DNA of 64,000 bases. It comes from UBA4644 sp964541085. GTDB taxonomy: Bacteria > Bacillota > Clostridia > Oscillospirales > Butyricicoccaceae. The position numbers and the translations under genes were made by a program. Under the pieces are notes generated by a model. The model did not search any database and was not told where the DNA came from. It worked only from the letters and a program-made list of their open reading frames with translations. Below are positions 14,787 through 24,438 of this stretch, piece by piece (the first letter of the stretch is position 1; the number at the start of each line of letters is the position of its first letter). The stretch covers positions 1-64,000 of the forward strand of contig CAZIPA010000003.1 in assembly GCA_964541085.1 (NCBI GenBank). The letters are read 5' to 3'.

Positions 14787-17183
14787 TTACAGCTTTTTCA
14801 TGAACTTGGAGGCGGTTTTTGCCATCATCAGCTTTTCTCCGGCCTTGTCAAAGCGGATATTCAGCAGCAGATCGCCGCCCATGGGCGTGACCTCCTGAAT
14901 CCTGCCGTTGCCGAAAGCCTTGTGAGACACCAGCATTCCGGGGCGGAAGTTCATGTCCACCGTGGGCTGGGGCTGATAATTTTCCGCATGGATGCGCTGG
15001 CGCAGCTCTGCCTGCCGCTGCTGGGCCGCCTGCCGCAGAATGGCATGGGTATTCATTTCCCGGCCCACCGGCGGACGGGAGATCCGTTCCAGCAGGGCAT
15101 CCGGGATTTCGGAGACAAAGCGGGAGGGTCTGCCGTAGCTGGTCTGGCCGTAGAGCATACGCCGCTGGGCGCAGGTGATGGTCAGCGAACGCTTGGCCCG
15201 GGTCATGGCCACATAGCAGAGTCTGCGCTCCTCCTCCATTTCCTCCTCCGTTTCCATGGAGCGATAGGAGGGGAAAAGGCCCTCCTCCGCACCCACGATA
15301 AACACCCGGGGGAACTCCAGTCCCTTGGCGCTGTGCATGGTCATCATGGTAACGGTGTCGGCGTTTTCATCATATTGATCCACATCGGAAATCAGGCTGA
15401 GCTCTTCCAGAAAGCCCTCCAGCGTGGCCTCTTCCTCTTCCCCTTCCATCCGGCGGCAATAATCCACGATGTTGGATTTCAGCTCCTGAATGTTTTCAAT
15501 GCGGCCCTTGGCCTCCTCTGTGCCCTGCAATTCCAGTGCAGCCAGATAGCCGGAACGGTTCAGCAGCTCCTGATAGAGCACCTCCAGCGATTCCTCCTGT
15601 GCCACCGTCCGCAGCTGCTGGATCATGGCGGCAAACCGCTCCAGCGCGGCGCTGCTGCGGGACAGGGCGGGATACTGTCCGGCGGTGCGGATGATGTCAA
15701 ACTCCGTCTTGTGCTGCTGCTCTGCCAGCTGGGCCACCGTCTCTAGCGTTTTCAGGCCGATCTTGCGGGGAGGATTGTTGATGATCCGCCGCAGACGCAC
15801 ACTGTCGCCGGGATTGTGGATGACCTCCAGATAGGCCCGCATATCCCGAATCTCCATGGAGTCCAGAAACGAGCGGCCACGCACCACCACAAAGGGGATG
15901 CCGCTGCGCACAAAGCAGGTCTGCAAAAAATTGCTCAGGGCGTTGTTTCGATAAAGAATGGTGAAGTTTTTCAGCGGCTCTCCCGCGGCGTGGGCATCAG
16001 AAATCACACCGGCGATATAGTGGGCCTCGTCCTCCTGATTGTCTGCCTGATAAAAGCGAATGCGCTCGCCGGTCTCATTTTTTGTCCAGAGAGTCTTGCC
16101 CTTCCGGCCACGATTGCAGGCGATCACATGATTGGCCGCATCCAGAATGTTGCCGGTGGAGCGGTAATTCTGCTCCAGACGGATGGTGACGGCATCGGGA
16201 TACTGCTTTTCAAAGGCCATGATATTTTCGATGGTGGCACCCCGGAACTTGTAGATGCTCTGGTCATCATCGCCTACCACGCAGAAATTTCGCCAGCCGC
16301 CTGCCAGCAGCGAACACAGCACATACTGGGCATGATTGGTGTCCTGATATTCGTCCACCAGCACATAGCGGAACTTTCGCTGATAATATTCCCGCACATC
16401 GTCGCAGGTTTGCAGCAGCTCCACCGTGCGGAAGATGATGTCGTCAAAATCCAGTGCGGAGGCGTTGCGGCAGCGCTTCTGATATTCCGCATAGATGCGG
16501 GCCACGGTTTTGCGGTAATAATCGTCTCCTGCCTGGGCGGCATATTCCTCCGGTGACAGCAGGTTTTCCTTGGCATGGGAAATCTGGCTCATGACGCCCC
16601 GGGCGTCAAAGCGCTTTTCATCAAAGCCAAAATCCCGGATCACGCCGGTAATCAGCCGTTTTTTGTCGTCCTCATCATAGATGGTAAAGGCGCTGCCATA
16701 GCCCAGCCGCTGAATGTTCCGCCGGAGAATGCGGGTACAGGCGGTATGGAAGGTATGTGCCCAGATATCCCGTCCCGCTTCGCCGCACGCAACCTCCAGA
16801 CGGGATTTCAGCTCGTTGGCCGCCTTGTTGGTAAAGGTAATGGCAATGATCTCCCAGGGCTTGGGGGGATCCACGGCGCACAGGCGGGAAACCTCCTCCG
16901 GCGAAAACGCATTGGGATCGTCCACCAGTGCGGCCAGCTGCGCCAGCTCCTGATCTCCGGCCCATTCCGGCGCCAGCTCGGCCTCATAGCCTGCGCCAAA
17001 GCGCAGCAGCTGGATCATCCGGTTAATCAGCACCGTGGTCTTGCCGGAGCCTGCACCGGCCAGCAGCAGCAGCGGCCCCTCTGTTTTCAGCACGGCCCTG
17101 CGCTGCATCTCATTCAGCCGTGCAAACTCATTTTCAATGACAGTCCGCCGCAGGGCGGTATATCGCAGATCAAAATCATCCAT
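14787..17183 (-). CDS. pcrA: ATP-dependent DNA helicase PcrA (UvrD family)
   Basis: PcrA is the superfamily 1A 3'-5' helicase for repair, rolling-circle replication and removal of stalled polymerases. The 798-residue protein has motif I LLLAGAGSGKTT near residue 40, motif Ia IIAITFTNKAANE, motif II LVDEYQDTNHAQY, motif III VVGDDDQSIYKFRGA, motif IV EQNYRS, motif V MTMHSAKGLEFPRVF and motif VI CYVAMTRAKRSL. The C-terminal tail with MLVSHKAFGNGRI is typical of PcrA. The ATG at 17183 was chosen because GGGGA lies nine bases upstream; a TTG at 17219 overlaps the dnaE stop but has no Shine-Dalgarno. It is the last gene of the murB-to-pcrA run. Confidence 0.95.
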   Translation of the reverse strand: MDDFDLRYTALRRTVIENEFARLNEMQRRAVLKTEGPLLLLAGAGSGKTTVLINRMIQLLRFGAGYEAELAPEWAGDQELAQLAALVDDPNAFSPEEVSRLCAVDPPKPWEIIAITFTNKAANELKSRLEVACGEAGRDIWAHTFHTACTRILRRNIQRLGYGSAFTIYDEDDKKRLITGVIRDFGFDEKRFDARGVMSQISHAKENLLSPEEYAAQAGDDYYRKTVARIYAEYQKRCRNASALDFDDIIFRTVELLQTCDDVREYYQRKFRYVLVDEYQDTNHAQYVLCSLLAGGWRNFCVVGDDDQSIYKFRGATIENIMAFEKQYPDAVTIRLEQNYRSTGNILDAANHVIACNRGRKGKTLWTKNETGERIRFYQADNQEDEAHYIAGVISDAHAAGEPLKNFTILYRNNALSNFLQTCFVRSGIPFVVVRGRSFLDSMEIRDMRAYLEVIHNPGDSVRLRRIINNPPRKIGLKTLETVAQLAEQQHKTEFDIIRTAGQYPALSRSSAALERFAAMIQQLRTVAQEESLEVLYQELLNRSGYLAALELQGTEEAKGRIENIQELKSNIVDYCRRMEGEEEEATLEGFLEELSLISDVDQYDENADTVTMMTMHSAKGLEFPRVFIVGAEEGLFPSYRSMETEEEMEEERRLCYVAMTRAKRSLTITCAQRRMLYGQTSYGRPSRFVSEIPDALLERISRPPVGREMNTHAILRQAAQQRQAELRQRIHAENYQPQPTVDMNFRPGMLVSHKAFGNGRIQEVTPMGGDLLLNIRFDKAGEKLMMAKTASKFMKKL

Positions 17184-17215
17184 ATCTAAAAATCCCCAGT
17201 TCTTTCTTGTTCCAA

Positions 17216-20200
17216 TCAACGGCGCAGGGCCAGATTGGCTTTGCCCAAAAAGGAGCCCAGCTCCTCCATCAGCTCATCGGCGTTGACACGGTTTTTCCAT
17301 GCTAGCCGTTTTTTCTCGTCCACCACATAAATGATCGCCCGGTCAATGCCGTGAGAATGCCGCAGCAGCCGCTGCACCACCTCCATGCGGGCATCCATCT
17401 GAGAGCTCATTTTGATCCAGATGGTAACGGAATCCGGCGAAGGCCGCCACTGGAGCAGAGAACGCTCCTCTCTGGGCTCCTCCGGCGGTTCAATCCGGCG
17501 GGTGCGTGGAATGGCACGCTCGGCACTCTTGGCCACATACTGAGCCACATATTCCGGACTCAGCGGATACAGCTCTGACACGATGAGCTTGGGATCCTCA
17601 TCCTCCCGGGCGGAAATGCGTCCAAAGGCGATGATTGACTGATCCTCCTGAATCCACGGGCTGCTGGCGTTCAGCGCCTGTTCAAAGACCAGCAGCTCCA
17701 GACCGCCGGACACATCCTCCAGCGCCACGGTAGCCATCTTGGTCTGTTTTTTCGTCACTTTCAGCCGGAAGGAGGAAATCGTCCCGGCCACGGTCACATA
17801 TTTTCCGTCCTGAAGGTCAGGGTCGCTGCCCTCCGCAATGCACTGCACCAGGCGGCCGATGGGCACTGCCTGCACCTTCTGAGCCAGCGGGCGCAGTTCC
17901 TCCATGGGATGGCCGGAAAGATACAGTCCGCAGGTCTCCCGTTCCATCATCAGCAGCTCCCGGCGGGAATATTCCGGCACATCGGGCAGCCGCATTCCGG
18001 CGATGGTGTTTGCCTGCCAGGTGCCGAACAGATCCAGCTGGCCGGACAGATTGCGGCGGCTGTCTGCGGCGGCGCTGTTCAGAACGGATTCATAAACCTT
18101 CATCAGTGCGGCCCGTTTGGCTCCCAGACTGTCAAAGGCTCCGCAGCGGATCAGGTTTTCCAGCACCCGCTTGTTCAGGTCGGCAGAGCTCATCCGCTGG
18201 CAGAAATCCTGAAAAGAGGTATATCTGCCGCCCCGCTCCCGCTCCTGCACCAGCTTTTCGATCAGGGACACGCCTACATTTTTCACAGAGCCCAGGCCGA
18301 AGCGGATGTTGTCTCCCACCACGGAAAAGTCCGCCCGGGATTCGTTGATGTCCGGCGGCAACACGGTAACGCCCAGCGCACGGCACTGTTCGATATATTC
18401 CGCCACCTTGCCGTTCTGCCCCAGCACGGAGGTCAGAAGTGCGGCCATATATTCCTTGGGATAATGGTATTTCAGATAGGCGGTCTGATAGGCCACCACC
18501 GCATAGCATACCGCATGGGACTTGTTGAAGGCATAGTTGGCAAAATCCAGCAGCTGGTCAAAAATCTGATTGGCCACCGCCTCCGGAACCCCGTTGGCTG
18601 CGCAGCCGCAGATGCCTTCCTCCGGATTGCCGTGGAGGAAGGTCTCCCGCTCGGCCTTCAGCACATCCAGCTTTTTCTTGGACATGGCCCGGCGCACCAT
18701 ATCGGCCTTGCCCAGACTGTAGCCGCCCAGCAGACGGAAAATCTCCATCACCTGCTCCTGATATACCACGCAGCCGTAGGTGACGGAAAGCACCTTTTCC
18801 AGCAGCGGGTGGGCATAATGGACGCAGGAGGGATCCCTGCTGCACCGGATATATTCGTCGATGTACTGCATGGGGCCGGGACGGAACAGGGCGATAATGG
18901 CGGTGACATCCTCGATGCTGCGAGGCTTCAGACGCACGGCCACATCGGTCATGCCGGCGCTCTCCATCTGGAACACACCGGAGGTCTGGCCCTTGCCCAG
19001 CATTTCGAACACCGCCGGGTCGTCATAGTCCAGATGCTCCCAGTCCAGCGCATGGCCGCCCTCCAGAATCATTTTCCGGGCATCGTCCAGCACCGTCAGG
19101 TTGCGCAGGCCCAGAAAATCCATCTTCAGCAGGCCCAGCTCCTCCAGCGTGGTCATCACATACTGGCATACCACGCCCTGATCGCCCCGGGACAGAGGCA
19201 CATATTCATCCACCGGCGCAGCGGCAATGATAACACCGGCCGCATGGGTGGAGCAGTTTCGGGGCATACCCTCGATCTTCCGGGCCATATCCAGCAAATT
19301 GGTCACCCGGGGATCGTCCTCATAAAACCGGCGCAGCTCGGGAGACACCTGAAACGCCTTTTCCAGCGTCATTTTCGGCTCCTGCGGGATCATTTTTGCC
19401 ACAAAATCCACTTCGGCATAGGGCATATTCAGCACCCGGCCCACATCCCGCACCACGGCACGGGCCGCCATGGTACCAAAGGTGACGATCTGTGCCACAT
19501 GATCCTCGCCGTATTTTTCCGTTACATAGTCGATGACCTCCTGCCGCCGCCGGGGGCAGAAGTCGATATCAAAGTCGGGCATACTCACCCGCTCCGGATT
19601 GATAAACCGCTCAAAATACAGGTTGTAGCGCATGGGATCCACATCGGTGATCCGCATACAGTAGGCGGCCATACTGCCCGCACCGGAACCACGCCCCGGG
19701 CCAACGGGAATGCCCCGGGATTTTGCATAGTTGACAAAGTCTCCCACGATCAGGAAGTATTCCACAAAGCCCATGCGGGCGATCATTTCCAGCTCATAGC
19801 GCAGCCGCTCCCGGTATTCCCCGCTGCCGTTGGGATAGCGCCGGGCAAAGCCCTCCCAGCAAAGGCGCTCCATATACTGCCGGGCATCCGTCTCCCCCTC
19901 CGGCAGCTGAAAGGCGGGAAGATGGTATTTTCCGAATACAAAATCCAGCTGGCACATCTCCGCAATGCGGCAGGTGTTTTCCAGTGCCTCCGGCACCTGG
20001 GGAAAGAGCGCTGCCATTTCGTCGCCGGACTTGACATAAAATTCCGTGCCCTGAAAACGCATCCGGTTTTCATCGTCCAGCGTTTTTCCTGTCTGGATGC
20101 ACAGCAGCACATCGTGCATTTCCGCATCCTCCCGCCGGAGATAGTGGCAGTCATTGGTACACACCAGCGGAATGCCCGTTTCCTCATGCAGACGGATCAG

Positions 20201-20767
20201 CGCCTGATTGACCTTCTGCTGCTCGGGGATGCCGTGATCCTGAAGCTCCAGATAATAGTTTCCACGGCCAAACAGGGCATCATAGCGCAGTGCGCATTCC
20301 TTTGCGCCGTGATAATTGTCGTGCATCAGCAGCTGCTGCACCTGTCCCGCAAGACAGGCGGAAAGGCACACAAGGCCCTCATGATGCTCCTGCAGCAGCT
20401 CCCAGTCGATGCGCGGCTTGTTGTAAAAGCCGTCGATAAAGCCGGCGGAGCAGAGCTTGATGAGATGCTGGTAGCCCTCCATATTCTTGCACAGCAGCAC
20501 CAGATGAAAGGCATCGGAATCCAGCTCATACACCCGGTCAAAGCGGGTGCGGGGCGCAACATACAGCTCGCAGCCGATGATGGGCTTGATACCCGCCTTT
20601 TTCGCAGCTTTATAAAAATCAATGCAGCCGTACATGACACCGTGATCGGTGATGGCACAGGCCGTCTGGCCCAGCTCCTTCAGCCGCTCCATCAGTGCGT
20701 CAATGCGGCAGGCTCCGTCCAGCAGACTGTATTCCGTATGCAAATGCAGATTGACAAAGGGTGTCAT
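17216..20767 (-). CDS. dnaE: DNA polymerase III subunit alpha (DnaE type)
   Basis: The 1183-residue replicative polymerase extends primers at the fork; in Firmicutes DnaE works beside PolC, mainly on the lagging strand. The N-terminal PHP domain begins FVNLHLHTEYSLLDG and continues ITDHGVMYG. The palm domain contains GPGRGSGAGSMAAYC near residue 355 and the catalytic MPDFDIDFCPRRR near 390. A helix-hairpin-helix region and an OB fold (VTVAGTISSFRLKVTKKQ) follow near residue 980. Its ATG overlaps the whiA stop as ATGA, with GAGGAGG upstream. The order whiA-dnaE-pcrA suggests that cell-division, replication and repair genes share one transcript. Confidence 0.97.
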   Translation of the reverse strand: MTPFVNLHLHTEYSLLDGACRIDALMERLKELGQTACAITDHGVMYGCIDFYKAAKKAGIKPIIGCELYVAPRTRFDRVYELDSDAFHLVLLCKNMEGYQHLIKLCSAGFIDGFYNKPRIDWELLQEHHEGLVCLSACLAGQVQQLLMHDNYHGAKECALRYDALFGRGNYYLELQDHGIPEQQKVNQALIRLHEETGIPLVCTNDCHYLRREDAEMHDVLLCIQTGKTLDDENRMRFQGTEFYVKSGDEMAALFPQVPEALENTCRIAEMCQLDFVFGKYHLPAFQLPEGETDARQYMERLCWEGFARRYPNGSGEYRERLRYELEMIARMGFVEYFLIVGDFVNYAKSRGIPVGPGRGSGAGSMAAYCMRITDVDPMRYNLYFERFINPERVSMPDFDIDFCPRRRQEVIDYVTEKYGEDHVAQIVTFGTMAARAVVRDVGRVLNMPYAEVDFVAKMIPQEPKMTLEKAFQVSPELRRFYEDDPRVTNLLDMARKIEGMPRNCSTHAAGVIIAAAPVDEYVPLSRGDQGVVCQYVMTTLEELGLLKMDFLGLRNLTVLDDARKMILEGGHALDWEHLDYDDPAVFEMLGKGQTSGVFQMESAGMTDVAVRLKPRSIEDVTAIIALFRPGPMQYIDEYIRCSRDPSCVHYAHPLLEKVLSVTYGCVVYQEQVMEIFRLLGGYSLGKADMVRRAMSKKKLDVLKAERETFLHGNPEEGICGCAANGVPEAVANQIFDQLLDFANYAFNKSHAVCYAVVAYQTAYLKYHYPKEYMAALLTSVLGQNGKVAEYIEQCRALGVTVLPPDINESRADFSVVGDNIRFGLGSVKNVGVSLIEKLVQERERGGRYTSFQDFCQRMSSADLNKRVLENLIRCGAFDSLGAKRAALMKVYESVLNSAAADSRRNLSGQLDLFGTWQANTIAGMRLPDVPEYSRRELLMMERETCGLYLSGHPMEELRPLAQKVQAVPIGRLVQCIAEGSDPDLQDGKYVTVAGTISSFRLKVTKKQTKMATVALEDVSGGLELLVFEQALNASSPWIQEDQSIIAFGRISAREDEDPKLIVSELYPLSPEYVAQYVAKSAERAIPRTRRIEPPEEPREERSLLQWRPSPDSVTIWIKMSSQMDARMEVVQRLLRHSHGIDRAIIYVVDEKKRLAWKNRVNADELMEELGSFLGKANLALRR

Positions 20768-21639
20768 GACTGTTCCTCCTCACTGAGCTGCACCAGTCGG
20801 CGCAGACGATTGCTCATGCCGGGCTTGGAAATGGGTTCGCTGCTGGCGGCGCAGAGCTCCTGCAATGAATATTCCGGATATTGCAGCCGCAGCCGTGCCG
20901 TCTCCTGCAGAGGCTTTGGCAGGGTTTCCAGCTTTCCGCTCTCCTGAAGGCGGCGGATCGCCTCGGATTGCTTGAGAAACGCGCTGACCGTCCGGGCCAC
21001 ATTGGCGGTCTCGCAGTTTACCGTGCGGTTGACCTGACTGTTCATGGCCCGCTCCACCTTTTTCAGCATCAGCGTCATGGCGGCGCCGGTGGCACCGCAG
21101 GCGGAGAGAAAATCCTCAATGGAGCCGCTGTCCTTGTAATAGAGGACATACACCCCCCGGCGCACCGTCTGCCTTGCGGGCAGCTCCAGATCGTTCAGCA
21201 GCGCGCTGACCTGACGGGAGATGGAATAATGCGAAGTGACCAGCTCCAGATGATAGCCCTTTCCGGAGGCGGAAGCATAGCCGCCGGTGAGAAACGCCCC
21301 CCGCAGAAAGGCATTTTTACAGGCTTCCTCCTCCACCACCGCCCGGTTCAGGGGCAGAGTGGTTTGATTTTCATAGCCGTATACGGCAAAAATGCGGCTG
21401 AGCTGCTCCGGCTCGGAAAGGTACAGCGTATGCTCCAGCTCCTCCGGGCAGACACCGAAGCAAAGGCGCATCAGCTGCTGTACCCGGCGGCGTACCGCCG
21501 CCATTTCCACCTGAAGCCGCAGCTGCTGCCGGTTGAGCTGGGCCGCGAACAACAGCATTCCCAGACATTCGGCCAGCGCCGTTTCCGGGGTGTCGGTAAT
21601 GCGGCAGAGCTCCTGCTTGATTTCTGTGGTAAATGACAT
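20764..21639 (-). CDS. whiA: DNA-binding regulator WhiA
   Basis: The 291-residue protein has the WhiA layout: an N-terminal LAGLIDADG-like homing-endonuclease fold (SFTTEIKQELCRI, LRGAFLTGGYAS near residue 112, the GYHLEL block near 125) and a C-terminal helix-turn-helix (QETARLRLQYPEYSLQELCA, ISKPGMSNRLRRL). WhiA lacks nuclease activity. It affects cell division and chromosome segregation in Bacillus and controls sporulation in Streptomyces. AAAGGAG precedes the ATG. It is third in the conserved rapZ-yvcK-whiA set and overlaps dnaE by four bases. Confidence 0.96.
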   Translation of the reverse strand: MSFTTEIKQELCRITDTPETALAECLGMLLFAAQLNRQQLRLQVEMAAVRRRVQQLMRLCFGVCPEELEHTLYLSEPEQLSRIFAVYGYENQTTLPLNRAVVEEEACKNAFLRGAFLTGGYASASGKGYHLELVTSHYSISRQVSALLNDLELPARQTVRRGVYVLYYKDSGSIEDFLSACGATGAAMTLMLKKVERAMNSQVNRTVNCETANVARTVSAFLKQSEAIRRLQESGKLETLPKPLQETARLRLQYPEYSLQELCAASSEPISKPGMSNRLRRLVQLSEEEQS

Positions 21640-21666
21640 GGTACACGCTCCTTTCCGTTTATTTTT

Positions 21667-22755
21667 TCAGCGCTGCCGCAGCAGCAGCCGGTCATATTCG
21701 CCCAGAGCACCCTCCCGGTGGGAAAAGGTCTCCGCCGCCAGCATCACATTATAGGCCAGACGCAGCGGATCATGGCGGGCCAGCTGGCCGTTGCGGGAAA
21801 GCATATCCCCGCCGAACAGCCGGATCCCCAGCCGCCGGAAGGCCTCGGGAATGGGCAGCAGCGGCTCGCTTCCCTCCGGCAGATACCGGGCCGCCAGCTT
21901 CTCCGGAATCTCCTGTGTGTTGTAAAGGCAAACATCTATACAGCCGTTGTGCTCCAGAATCGCACGGGCATGATCTGCCGCAGAATAATGCTCTGTTTCG
22001 CCCTCCTGGGTCATCACATTCAGCACATAGAGCTTCAGCGCGGGGCTCTCACGCAGCGCCTGCGCCACGCCGCCCACCAGCAGATTGGGGATGATGCTGG
22101 TATACAGACTGCCCGGGCCCAGAATCACCAGCTCTGCCGTGCGGATGGCCTCCAGCGCCTGCGGCAGCGCCTGTGTATCCTCCGGCAGCAGACGCACCGA
22201 GCGAATGTCCAGATTTTTGTCCTTTTTTGCGGCGGTAATGGCGGTTTCTCCCGTCACCTGACTGCCGTCTGCAAAGGTGGCCTGCAGGGCTGCATTCTGG
22301 GTACACACCGGCAGCACCTGACCGGTCACAGCCAGAATCCGGTTCATATTGGCCACGGCCTCTTCAAAGGAGCCGCAGATATTGTTCAGCGCCAGCAGAA
22401 ACAGATTGCCAAAGCTCTGCCCCTCCAGACTTCCGGAGGGAAAGCGATAATTCAGCAGCTGGCTCATCATGGTATTCGTGTTGGCCAGCGCAAGAATGCA
22501 GTTGCGGATATCTCCCGGCGGCAGCATTCCAAACTCCCGGCGCAGCTTGCCGGAGGAGCCGCCGTCGTCGGTGACAGTAACAATGGCCGTGATATTTTCC
22601 GTATATTCCTTCAGTCCCAACAGCAGGGTGGAAAGGCCCGTACCGCCGCCGATGGCCGTTACCCGGCGTCCGGAAGCCCGGGCAGAACGCAGCAGGCGCT
22701 CGGGAATCTCTTCATAGGGGGCTTCCAGCCAGAAGCTCAGATCACGCTCATCCAT
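21667..22755 (-). CDS. yvcK: YvcK/GlmR family uridylyl-transferase-like protein
   Basis: The 362-residue cytosolic protein has the CofD-like nucleotide-binding fold: VTAIGGGTGLSTLL near residue 33, VTVTDDGGSSGKLRREFGM near 60, PPGDIRNCI, and LILGPGSLYTSIIPNLLV near 200. YvcK (GlmR) binds UDP-GlcNAc and steers carbon into cell-wall precursors by stimulating GlmS under gluconeogenic growth. The start is the ATG at 22755, just after the rapZ stop, with AAGGG six bases upstream; a frame extending 19 codons further lies inside rapZ. The N-terminus here carries about 30 extra residues before the first beta strand compared with the Bacillus protein. Confidence 0.93.
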   Translation of the reverse strand: MDERDLSFWLEAPYEEIPERLLRSARASGRRVTAIGGGTGLSTLLLGLKEYTENITAIVTVTDDGGSSGKLRREFGMLPPGDIRNCILALANTNTMMSQLLNYRFPSGSLEGQSFGNLFLLALNNICGSFEEAVANMNRILAVTGQVLPVCTQNAALQATFADGSQVTGETAITAAKKDKNLDIRSVRLLPEDTQALPQALEAIRTAELVILGPGSLYTSIIPNLLVGGVAQALRESPALKLYVLNVMTQEGETEHYSAADHARAILEHNGCIDVCLYNTQEIPEKLAARYLPEGSEPLLPIPEAFRRLGIRLFGGDMLSRNGQLARHDPLRLAYNVMLAAETFSHREGALGEYDRLLLRQR

Positions 22756-22757
22756 GG

Positions 22758-23618
22758 TCAGCCCTTCTCCACATCCCGGTTCAGCAGCGTGGCATTCATG
22801 CCGGCCTGACAAAGCTCCTGCCGCAGTCTGCGGCCAATGGTAACAGAGCGATGTCGGCCGCCGGTGCAGCCCACGGCGATCACCAGAGAGGTCTTGCCCT
22901 CTTTTTCGTACAGCGGAATCAGAAACCGCAGCAGCTCCACGGTCTTTTCCACAAAGATTTCAGCGTTGGGGTCGGTGAATACATAATCATACACCGCCTG
23001 ATCCAGCCCGGTCTGGGGCCGGAGAGGGGTCTGATAATAGGGATTTTTCAAAAAACGCACATCAAATACCAGATCGGCCTCCCGGGGGATGCCGTATTTA
23101 TATCCAAAGGTACACAGGGAAATGCTCAGCATACTGCCGGTTCCGCCGTCGCCAAACAGCACACACAGCTGATTTTTCAATCCGGCGGCAGACAGGGATG
23201 TGGTGTCAATGGCATAATCCGCCTTGCGGCGCACCGGCTCCATCAGCTGGCGCTCCCGACGGATGGCAGCCTCCAGACCCTTTCCGTCCGCATCCAGAGG
23301 ATGACGGCGGCGGCTGGCCTTTTGCCGGTTAATCAGCGTTTCCTCGGCGCAGTCCAGAAAGAGAATGTGGCAGCTGTTGCCCGCGCGGGAAAGCTCGTCC
23401 AGAATGCGGAACAGGTAGGAATAATCCCCGCCGCCCCGCACATCCACCACGAAGGCCGCTTTTTTGTTTTCGCCGCTGAGATTGTCAAACAGCTGAGTAA
23501 ACTGGGGAATCAGCTTCACCGGCATATTGTCGATGCAGTAATAGCCGATATCCTCCAGAACATCCGCCGCCAGACTTTTTCCCGCGCCGCTCATGCCGGA
23601 AATAATCAGACACTCCAT
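22758..23618 (-). CDS. rapZ: RapZ/YvcJ nucleotide-binding protein
   Basis: The 286-residue protein has an N-terminal P-loop (IISGMSGAGKSLAADVLED, residues 5-23) and the conserved DNMP, and a C-terminal domain with GCTGGRHRSVTIGRRL near residue 248. In E. coli RapZ senses glucosamine-6-phosphate and guides RNase E to GlmZ; the Bacillus homolog YvcJ binds GTP and affects competence. The role here is not known, but the operon with yvcK and murB ties it to cell-wall amino-sugar supply. GGGGGAG precedes the ATG. Confidence 0.95.
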   Translation of the reverse strand: MECLIISGMSGAGKSLAADVLEDIGYYCIDNMPVKLIPQFTQLFDNLSGENKKAAFVVDVRGGGDYSYLFRILDELSRAGNSCHILFLDCAEETLINRQKASRRRHPLDADGKGLEAAIRRERQLMEPVRRKADYAIDTTSLSAAGLKNQLCVLFGDGGTGSMLSISLCTFGYKYGIPREADLVFDVRFLKNPYYQTPLRPQTGLDQAVYDYVFTDPNAEIFVEKTVELLRFLIPLYEKEGKTSLVIAVGCTGGRHRSVTIGRRLRQELCQAGMNATLLNRDVEKG

Positions 23619-23636
23619 AGTGCGCTCCCCCGATCC

Positions 23637-24434
23637 TTAAAATACTTCTCTCGCAAACATCAGCAGCAGGCTGCAGGCCTCCCGCAGATACACGCTGGGC
23701 ACCAGCCAGAGATAGGGCACCGGTGCCGCAATGGTCTCCACCTGCAAGCCTTCTCCGGCTGCAAGGCGCTTTGCCCTGTAAAGGTGAAAGCCATTACTGA
23801 CCACAGCAATACTGCCTTCCAGCTGTTCCTGCTGGATCAATGCTTTGGAATATCGCAGATTTTCCCGGGTATCCCGTGCCTGCTCCTCCAGATACAGCCG
23901 TACCGGGTCGATGCCGTGCTCCCGCAGGTAACGGGCCATGGCGGAGGCTTCTGAAATGCTCTCATTGTGCCCCTGTCCGCCAGTGAGCACCGCTACGGTT
24001 TCCGGATGGGCATTCAGATAGTCCAGCGCTGCCTCCAGCCGGGAGGTCAGGGTCGCAGAGGGTGTTTCGCCCCGCAGTCCCGCACCCAGCACAATGAGCA
24101 CATCCGCCTGTACATCCTCGGAGCCCTGCACCTGAGACAGAATCAAACTCTCCAGGATAATCAGCACAATCAGGCCAATGGCAACCGCTGTAAAGGTTAT
24201 GATCTTGCCAGCCTTGATCCGGCGTTTTTCCCGGGAAGAAAGGTCCTCCTTCCGTCCCTGACGGAACAGCCAGCACAGCCAGGCCGCCAGCAGCAGAAAA
24301 CAGCCGAACACGGCCAGCAGAAATCCCGCACTCACCCGCAGATCGCCGAAGAGCAGGCACAGCAGGCCTGCCACGGCCAGCCACAGAGGCGGAGATGTGA
24401 ATATTGTTTTCCAGTTGGATTTATTCAATGTCAT
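23637..24434 (-). CDS. YdcF/SanA-like membrane protein (DUF218)
   Basis: The 265-residue protein has two or three N-terminal transmembrane helices (residues 15-95), then a DUF218 domain: ADVLIVLGAGLRGETPSATLTSRL near residue 110, VLTGGQGHNESISEA near 148, ARDTRENLRYSK and VVSNGFHLYRAKRLA. The fold resembles YdcF and SanA, which are linked to envelope permeability and vancomycin resistance in enterobacteria; the enzymatic reaction is unknown. The start is poorly supported, with only AGGG one base before the ATG, so coupling to murB translation is likely. It lies between murB and rapZ. Confidence 0.8.
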   Translation of the reverse strand: MTLNKSNWKTIFTSPPLWLAVAGLLCLLFGDLRVSAGFLLAVFGCFLLLAAWLCWLFRQGRKEDLSSREKRRIKAGKIITFTAVAIGLIVLIILESLILSQVQGSEDVQADVLIVLGAGLRGETPSATLTSRLEAALDYLNAHPETVAVLTGGQGHNESISEASAMARYLREHGIDPVRLYLEEQARDTRENLRYSKALIQQEQLEGSIAVVSNGFHLYRAKRLAAGEGLQVETIAAPVPYLWLVPSVYLREACSLLLMFAREVF

Positions 24435-24438
24435 GCCC

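Noticed and set aside
12840..17220. Replication origin near dnaE, pcrA or rpsT
   Set aside because: No dnaA, dnaN, DnaA-box cluster or AT-rich unwinding region was found.
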